This document shows positions 46,601 through 52,075 of a stretch of DNA of 52,075 nt, piece by piece; position 1 is the first letter of the stretch; the number at the start of each line of letters is the position of its first letter. The position numbers were made by a program, and so were the translations under genes. This DNA is from Lingula anatina (Eukaryota; Brachiopoda; Lingulata; Lingulida; Lingulidae). The notes under the pieces were generated by a model. The model was given only the letters and a program-made list of their open reading frames with translations. It did no database searches and was not told the origin of the DNA. The stretch is taken from the NCBI RefSeq assembly GCF_001039355.2, contig NW_019775192.1, positions 1 through 52,075 of the forward strand. The letters are read 5' to 3'.

Positions 46601-49600
46601 TCTGAGCCAGAATGCCAAATGGACCAGTAGATTTCATTTTGAGTATGTGTTACTGCCTGGGGCCTCAAATAAAAATAGAAATCTTTAAAGTTTTAATGAA
46701 GACTAGTTTTGATGTGATGGTTACAAATTCTAATTTTTCAATTAATACTGTAATGTCAGGGCCAATCAAGCTTGCTCTGAAACTCTTAAATTCACCAAAA
46801 ATAAAAACTTTACATTTGATTATCTGTTTCACAAACCCACCTAATTTCAAGAAAACCTCCTCTAATGTTGTCATAGAAACACCATAACTTGTTATCCCCA
46901 ATGCATCTCCCATGCTTATGCTACTCCCCTCATGTGGATTTTCTAGTGCAGCAAACAAATCTACAAATACAATACATCAAATACAAGATCTAACAAAGCT
47001 GTGTGCCAAGTCTAAATTTACGTACTAGTAATCGTAATGAATAAAAGTCAATATTAAATATTCTGATGGTTTTGTTGCATAATACCTAATTCATTCACAA
47101 CTTACAACTTAATGACAGTGTACTCTTGCCTATTCTTTGAATTTTGTGTTTTGAACTTCATCTTTTTTTCATTTTTCTTTTGAATGAGCGTAAAATACTT
47201 AATCTTCCAATTGCAATTTAAACAATTCTAGGTGGAAAAAATTAGGAAGCAATCACCACATTTACCTGGAAATTTGTTCACGCTCTCTAATGGTAGTGTG
47301 TATGCTAGTTCACGTCCGTGAGTTCTTCCCACCTTGGCATCTGGCACATAGGTGCTCACCAGAGAGTTTACCTGCATGGCATCTGTGTCTGGTTGCACTA
47401 CCATCCTTAAATAATATTGTACTGGCATTACAACAGCAATTGTTAAACTATATATCTGAATATCTCCAATCTGAATTTTTACAAAGATCTTGTACCCCTG
47501 TATATATGTATGTATACCCCAATAATCTAAGGCATAATATGTTTTTATATTACCCAAAGCCAGTTAATTCATGAATCCAATTCCTTCCAACAGTAAATTT
47601 TGTATTTTCTTACACTGCATACAAATAGCAGTTACAAAAATGTTAAACGGGAGTGTTAGAGTACTATCATTATGACAAACACATTTAAGGTTAGGAAATT
47701 GTACATGTATATATTACATGTATATTGTACTTACTGCAGATGGTATCCAATACCAAATCTGTTCTTCAAAAACAATGAAGAACCATAGCATTTCAATCGT
47801 CCTTTGCTAATTATTGCTTTGCGATCTGAAATAAGAAATTCAAGACTGCAATCTTAAAAAAAAAATGTAAACACCAAAACAAAAACCTAACAGATCAGCG
47901 GATCAAATACGGCGAACCAAATTGAACACTGAATAGGTTCATTGTGGGGTTTATGCACCAAGCTTTTAAGTGGGTCTGCCACTTTTGTTTTGTGGTTCTG
48001 TTTGTCTACAGATCAACTTTGCTTGTGAATGCAGCCTTATTCACACATATCATCAATAACGAGTTTCATGTATTTGAAAAAAAGAAAAATATTACATATA
48101 TTACAATAATATTACATATATACAATAAGAATCAGAATATCTCCCCAAAAAAAGGGATGTAAACCCCATTTATTCATAAATCTTGAAACAGCACAATTTG
48201 AGTGCTTACCAGCTAGAATGTCTGCCTCATCCATGAAATGTGTTGTGAGAAGAATGACTTTCCCAGCCTGCCTCTGTTTTAGTAATGTCCACAGATGGCG
48301 CCTTGAGTAAGGGTCCATTCCTGCTGTTGGTTCATCAAGAAATATGAACTGTAAATAAGCAAAAAATAAGAAATATAAATGATTATAATGAATGATAAAT
48401 ATAAATAAAGATAAATTTATGTTTACTTATGTAAGAAATATGAACTGTATATGTGTAAGATTGAAAACAAAAATAAATGCATTAAGTTGATGTGTATTGT
48501 TGGTGTTCAGTTCTCATGTGTGAAATAAGGTGATAAATAATACAAGTGATGCAAGAGTCAGATTATACAAGTGATGCAAGAGTCAGATTACAGTATTAGA
48601 TAAAAAGTAAAAAATATGTATGAATTTAAATAAGAGAAACAATTCAAGATACCAGTAGATATATGGGTATCTCTTCAACCCACCACTGCTATTTTACCTT
48701 TGGATCCCCAATAAGAGCTATAGCTACAGATAGCTTCCTCTTCTGGCCTCCACTCAGCTCTTCTGAAAATGTCTTCTCTTGGTCTTCAAGATCCACTTCT
48801 TGCAGTGCTTTGGTGATCTAGGTTTAAAAAGTGTATATCAATATACAGGGCAGAGTTTTGCTGGCAATTTTTTGGTTTCAAAAAAAGTACCAAAAAAAAA
48901 TCTGTCCCAAACCTTTATTTTGTTAACAGAACACTGTTTAATCTTAATTTTTTTACTGATAATTTCATTCAAAATGAATTGTGAAATCTTGTGAGCTGCA
49001 AAACCAAAGGCATTCAGTGTCATGTATTTTACACTGGACCACTGATATATTATACAAGTAATTATTACCAAAACCACAAAAGATTTCACCTCATTATCCA
49101 ACCTATCCTTGGGCACTCCCTTCAAGTTGCCAAAGAACTCAAGATGTTCTCTACATGATAGCTTGTCAAAGAGGATGTCATGCTGTGGACAGACTCCTGT
49201 CATCTCTCGGATCTGATCCATGTCATTTACATCAGTAACATCCTTAAATTAAAAGGAGGTGAGATAGCTTCTTAGCTGCCATCTCAACTGACAATGTCTA
49301 AGTTAGACTAAAAGTTAATCCCTCAACTGCCCATAAAAACTTTTTTTCAGTTATGAATTTACTTATTACTCAATCAGTAGTATTTAAGGTTAAAGAGGGC
49401 TTCTTCTTTTAATCTGTTGTTTTCATCACAATTCCTTACACAAGTTTAGTAAGAACAGTTGTAAAGACTATCTCATCTACCTATATCAACAATATATTAG
49501 TTTTTGTTTAAAATTAATGTAAATCTGAAGTCATATTTTTACCTGAATCATAATTCCCATCATCAAGTCTATCTAATATAACTTTCATTAAATATGTACT

Positions 49601-51523
49601 CAATTATTACTCAAAAACTAAGTTACCAAGCCAAGTATGTATGCTGATCCACTTGTGGTTGGTGTCAAACCAGTCAGCATATTGATCAGGGTTGTTTTTC
49701 CAGCTCCATTGTGGCCCAGCACTGCTGTGATTTCCCCTTCGTACATATCTAAAGTGAGACCATCTACTGCAGTCACATTTTCCTTTCCTTTGAAGATCTT
49801 CTTAATGCCAAATAACCTATGAAAAATGCAAGACAACAGAAGTATTATCAAAATACTGAACAAAAGATGCAATATCAAAATAATCATTTCTTGTCAAATG
49901 GTGACAGCTATGGCAACGAAACAGACACAGTGATTAAAATTTAAAGAAATCCTATAGTTTCTATATATAAAAAGTTTGGACATATAAGAAAGTGCCTTTT
50001 GTTAAAACTTTTCCTATGGTATACCTTAGTCCTTCCCTGCCATGGTAAGACTGTGGGACAGGCTCCCTCTCTGCTTCTATTGTGTTGATCCCATCAGTAA
50101 CATTAACCATTTCCTTATGTTTCTTTTCTGGGCACCAATAAGATGACAAAAAGCAAAAGAATGGACTCCGATGATTGCCGTACTCAGCTGAAATAAAAGA
50201 TTGCAAAAACATTAGATTTGCACATATCAACCAAATATGATGTTTTTACTTTCTCATTACCAGGATTCAAACTTTTTTGTTAATGAAACTTGTACCACAG
50301 TTAATCCATTTTAAGGGTACGGGTAAGAACCAATGTCTGAGGGTCTGCATGTGCACCTGTACAGCTCATGCACCCACATATGTACGTGTGTGAAAGTGAT
50401 TTCAGGCATGCATGTAGTAGCCTATGTAACATTTAAAAACCCTTTTCTCAAAACAAGCCACTGAAATACTGTAAACATATGATTAAAAAAATTGACATTA
50501 TAAAGATAATACTTGTACTCTTTTGATGGAACAATCTTATCACTTACATGTACAATAGAATTACATTAACCTGTACATTTTGAAAAATTACTTCAAACTA
50601 AATTCCTCTGCTTTGTGAAAACTCACTGGGTATAACATTATCCAGATAGGCAGCCAACAGTCCATATAGTACAAAATCTACAGCTAACATGATCAATGAG
50701 GATGATATAGGGAACTGTCCGACATGGAGAGTATCAAACGTCATGCCACGGCCAGTTATGTCCAGGAATAGACCCTAAAATGTTTTCAAAATTCTTTAAA
50801 CAATAATTGTCATTAAAGGATTTAAGTAATCAAAGTAAAACTAGACAAATAATAATTTTGAGCAAAACTTTAAATACAAGTTCCTAGTTTCCTTCAACTA
50901 CAAGTAAATTGTTCTGCACCTTGGCACCTTGTACAAATTAAAATTCAAGACCTTTTCACAATTAAATGTGAGTGTACTACAAAAAATATGCATGTATCAA
51001 ACCTGATGACAAACAATTTGATTCCAAATTAGATCAAAATAATTTTCAGCATGATCAATGTTAGATAAGGGGAGCAATAGAGACTCGAGTTAAAAGTGCT
51101 ACTTTTGCAAATCACTGAATCGAAAGTTAATAGAATGTGACATATCCCACATTTACCATATCAACAGATAAAGCCACTGCCACAGGAGACATAAGGCACA
51201 AGGCATACTGCCCTGCAATAGGTATAGTCGACTTGGGTAGAAAATTCTCATCATATGTCCTAGTTGTACTTATCACCAAGTAGAGCAAACTGATGAGAGT
51301 GGTAAAGAAACTAGAAGCAATTCCTCCCACCAGTGCCCTGCTGAAGAATCCCTGTAGTATGAAGGACATGTTGATCACTGTGAGACCATACATGAATAAC
51401 ATCAGGAAGAAGATGAACAGGTTGCTTTTATTGACATCGAAGAACTGTCCTGCCATGGCCAGTAGTACTACGATCACAGTCACAATGAGAATGAAGCCAG
51501 TGTACATCAGGAGCCATGCCAAC
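37635..51523 (-). CDS. ABCA5-like: ABCA-family full lipid transporter, ABCA5-like; 5' end off window
   Basis: Exons in transcript order: 51523-51157, 50774-50627, 50187-50025, 49816-49627, 49242-49090, 48817-48698, 48348-48210, 47825-47735, 47405-47266, 46960-46841, 46547-46143, 45849-45698, 45163-44903, 44098-43967, 43664-43512, 43046-42909, 42553-42458, 42014-41796, 41458-41234, 40820-40648, 40148-40073, 39751-39657, 39221-39102, 38732-38485, 37909-37635. Every junction keeps phase; the 1,465 residues seen lack the first membrane segment and part of the first extracellular domain (ABCA5 is about 1,640 aa). Order: end of TMD1, NBD1, regulatory linker, TMD2 with glycosylated loop, NBD2, C-terminal tail. 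ABCA transporters move or flop lipids using ATP. NBD1 reads [18 protein letters not shown] and NBD2 has a polybasic insert and [15 protein letters not shown], which I know best from the ABCA5/6/8/9/10 group. The short spacing rules out ABCA1/4/7-type architecture. The first upstream exon is beyond the right edge. Confidence 0.92.
37698..37793 (-). other. ABCA: Arg/Ser-rich C-terminal tail
   Basis: Beyond the conserved [14 protein letters not shown] the protein continues with [27 protein letters not shown] and PPTSPVGTP before ending in [14 protein letters not shown] and RRNS fit basophilic-kinase sites and TSP/GTP fit proline-directed sites. In frame with the last exon, so genuinely coding; its role is unknown. 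Confidence 0.7.
38285..38301. repeat. (CA)n microsatellite
   Basis: CA run after a C-tract, in the last ABCA intron. Confidence 0.9.
40501..40527. repeat. (TATTG)n microsatellite, possible retroposon tail
   Basis: Five TATTG units directly after GAAATAAACCG, in an ABCA intron. A pentanucleotide tail behind an AATAAA-like motif is typical of the 3' end of a SINE or LINE on the plus strand, but no body can be recognised. Confidence 0.75.
40789..40892. repeat. 52-bp tandem duplication across an ABCA splice acceptor
   Basis: Copies 40789-40840 and 40841-40892, each starting CTGGATTTAATGTCAGTG and ending GGAAATT, differ at about five bases. On the minus strand each unit holds the end of the intron, CAG, and the first 10 codons of the NBD2 exon ([10 protein letters not shown] in the used copy, [10 protein letters not shown] in the other). 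The duplicate therefore gives a second acceptor with a partial exon but no donor. Confidence 0.93.
44210..44460. repeat. TTAAT-rich low-complexity region
   Basis: Dense, overlapping variants of TTAATTAATTA and their complements in an ABCA intron (44099-44902), with many short palindromes. Probably a decayed AT-rich simple repeat; no defined ends. The remainder of this intron shows nothing. Confidence 0.5.
45227..45395 (+). mobile_element. CAGGGGCGG-end MITE (hAT-like), 169 bp
   Basis: Left end CAGGGGCGGATTGAG and right end CTGGATCCGCCCCTG are inverted repeats. Both sides are flanked by TGTATC (45221-45226 and 45396-45401), a direct repeat in keeping with a target duplication. The CAGGGGCGGAT end is a common hAT-superfamily end in animals; hAT duplications are normally 8 bp and here only 6 match. 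No coding capacity. Lies in the ABCA intron between exons 45849-45698 and 45163-44903. Confidence 0.85.
47884..48031 (-). mobile_element. Foldback element, copy 2 (partial)
   Basis: Shares AACAGATCAGCGGATCA with the copy at 24610 and ends GATCAACTTTGCTTGTGAATG broken only by two bases from the inverted left end of that copy. The outer left end is missing. An AAGCTT core is also present. In the ABCA intron between exons 48348-48210 and 47825-47735. Confidence 0.6.
48541..48590. repeat. Perfect 25-bp tandem duplication
   Basis: Two identical 25-base units (each starting TACAAGTGATGCAAGAG) in an ABCA intron; probably recent slippage. Confidence 0.95.
50025..51523 (-). other. ABCA: last helices of transmembrane domain 1
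   Basis: Three exons give hydrophobic segments: [39 protein letters not shown], then [33 protein letters not shown], and [20 protein letters not shown]. These are followed by [18 protein letters not shown] and SSYWCPEKK, the family's conserved approach to NBD1 (Y-L-D-x-V-x-P-x-x-Y-G). A polar linker with an NVT site leads to HGREGLRLFGIKK. Confidence 0.85.
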
Positions 51524-52075
51524 CTAATAATAACAAGGCAGCAAAGCTGTCAAATGTACAGACAAAAAACAGGAAATAACTATGCACAAATTAGGCTACT
51601 GTCAATTCTGATGCAAAAGTACATTATGTTAAACTGCAAATTCAACATCAAATTTTAATGATTGAATCTGACAAACTGCAATGATATAAATTTATTTCCA
51701 TTTTTGAAACTTTATTACACAATACACGATAACAAGTTTACCATCATTTTTACATAATCAACTAATAATGTTGTAAAGATGCAGGAAATGCCAAACAAAC
51801 ACTTTTACGTATCTTATTAATTAAATAATGAAACTGTTAACATGCCTAAGAAATGAATCTGAGGAAATGTGAAAAAACGGCATTTCTTTAAAATAATGGC
51901 CCAATTAAGCTGATTTTTTAACTCAACCTGCGTTTTAGCAGGAATGACCACTCCTGTGAATTTCATGACAATTGGCCTATCTGTTTTTCTTATAAATATT
52001 GTATTTACTGTGTTGCATATATGCTGAAAAGTGAAGAAAAAAGCATAACTACTAAAACAGTGGCCCAATCATGCC
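51524..52075 (-). other. Partial ABCA intron at the right edge
   Basis: The exon 51523-51157 is preceded on the minus strand by TTATTATTAG, so this is intron. I find no further ABCA exon before the window ends. An open frame at 51817-52068 does not resemble any part of an ABCA protein. Confidence 0.75.

Larger units (their letters stand above)
43512..46960 (-). other. ABCA: linker and transmembrane domain 2 with extracellular loop
   Basis: After [15 protein letters not shown] comes an acidic linker ([21 protein letters not shown]), then a basic KKIRNKL before helix 7 ([20 protein letters not shown]). The loop has sequons NFT, NDT, NAT and NTT and two short hydrophobic stretches. Membrane segments resume with [20 protein letters not shown], the family ERQ (ELVKERQ) cytoplasmic motif, and helices in exons 44098-43967 and 43664-43512. 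Confidence 0.85.
47266..49816 (-). other. ABCA: nucleotide-binding domain 1
   Basis: Walker [10 protein letters not shown] at 49690-49716 after EGEITAVL; Q-loop region [20 protein letters not shown] in exon 49242-49090; signature LSGGQKRK at 48734-48757; Walker [13 protein letters not shown] at the start of exon 48348-48210; H-loop His in [11 protein letters not shown]. All ATPase residues are present. Then [20 protein letters not shown] and FGIGYHL, the family's post-NBD motif. Confidence 0.93.

Noticed and set aside
37635-51523. ABCA1/ABCA4/ABCA7 identity for the transporter
   Set aside because: Those have very large second extracellular domains and different post-NBD1 sequences. The roughly 250-residue loop and DRKAIIS motif fit the ABCA5 group better, though a tree is needed.
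1-52075. CRISPR array, operon, phage-like or other bacterial-type system
   Set aside because: All genes are intron-containing animal genes with GT..AG splice sites. The tandem repeats present are microsatellites or short duplications without spacer structure.

Overview
This is a window of animal nuclear DNA, AT-rich, with small exons separated by introns of a few hundred bases to about 6.4 kb, all with GT..AG borders. It looks like a slowly evolving marine-type invertebrate (non-vertebrate deuterostome, lophotrochozoan or cnidarian). The exons read closely like vertebrate orthologues, while the repeats are short transposon remnants of a kind common in invertebrates. I cannot name the species.

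Layout. (1) Bases 1041-5559, plus strand: the 3' exons of a prominin (CD133-family) gene, ending in a tyrosine/glycine-rich cytoplasmic tail with a PPxY motif. (2) Bases 5560-10950: intergenic sequence or long 3' UTR. (3) Bases 15938-10951, minus strand: a complete PSMD12 gene (26S proteasome lid subunit Rpn5), 11 well supported coding exons plus one doubtful extra 63-nt exon. (4) Bases 15939-16276: a compact head-to-head intergenic region, probably a bidirectional promoter. (5) Bases 16277-34267, plus strand: a complete PITPNC1 (RdgB-beta) phosphatidylinositol/phosphatidic-acid transfer protein of 275 aa in 9 exons, one of them an 8-nt microexon. (6) Bases 34268-37634: 3' UTR and intergenic sequence. 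(7) Bases 51523-37635, minus strand: 25 exons (about 1,465 residues) of an ABCA-type full transporter that most resembles the ABCA5 subgroup. Its N-terminal part lies beyond the right edge.

Relationships. The products act in different places: membrane protrusions (prominin), proteasome, phospholipid transfer, and membrane lipid transport (ABCA). There is no sign of an operon. The gene order matters more. As I recall it, human 17q24 also has PSMD12 and PITPNC1 head to head and the ABCA5/6/8/9/10 cluster on the same arm segment, so this looks like old conserved synteny.

Repeats. At least four short inverted-repeat transposon families sit in introns and intergenic DNA: a TTAA-flanked family with three copies, a GGCCCC-end element next to a LINE fragment, a CAGGGGCGG-end element, and a foldback family with two copies. 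A 1.1-kb near-identical direct duplication surrounds the only N in the window (29910) and looks like two alleles left unmerged in assembly. I found no tRNA, rRNA, CRISPR array or bacterial-type system, and nothing that I would call an undescribed molecular system. The most unusual points are the 8-nt microexon and its repeat-rich surroundings, the prominin tail, and a 52-bp duplication of an ABCA splice acceptor.
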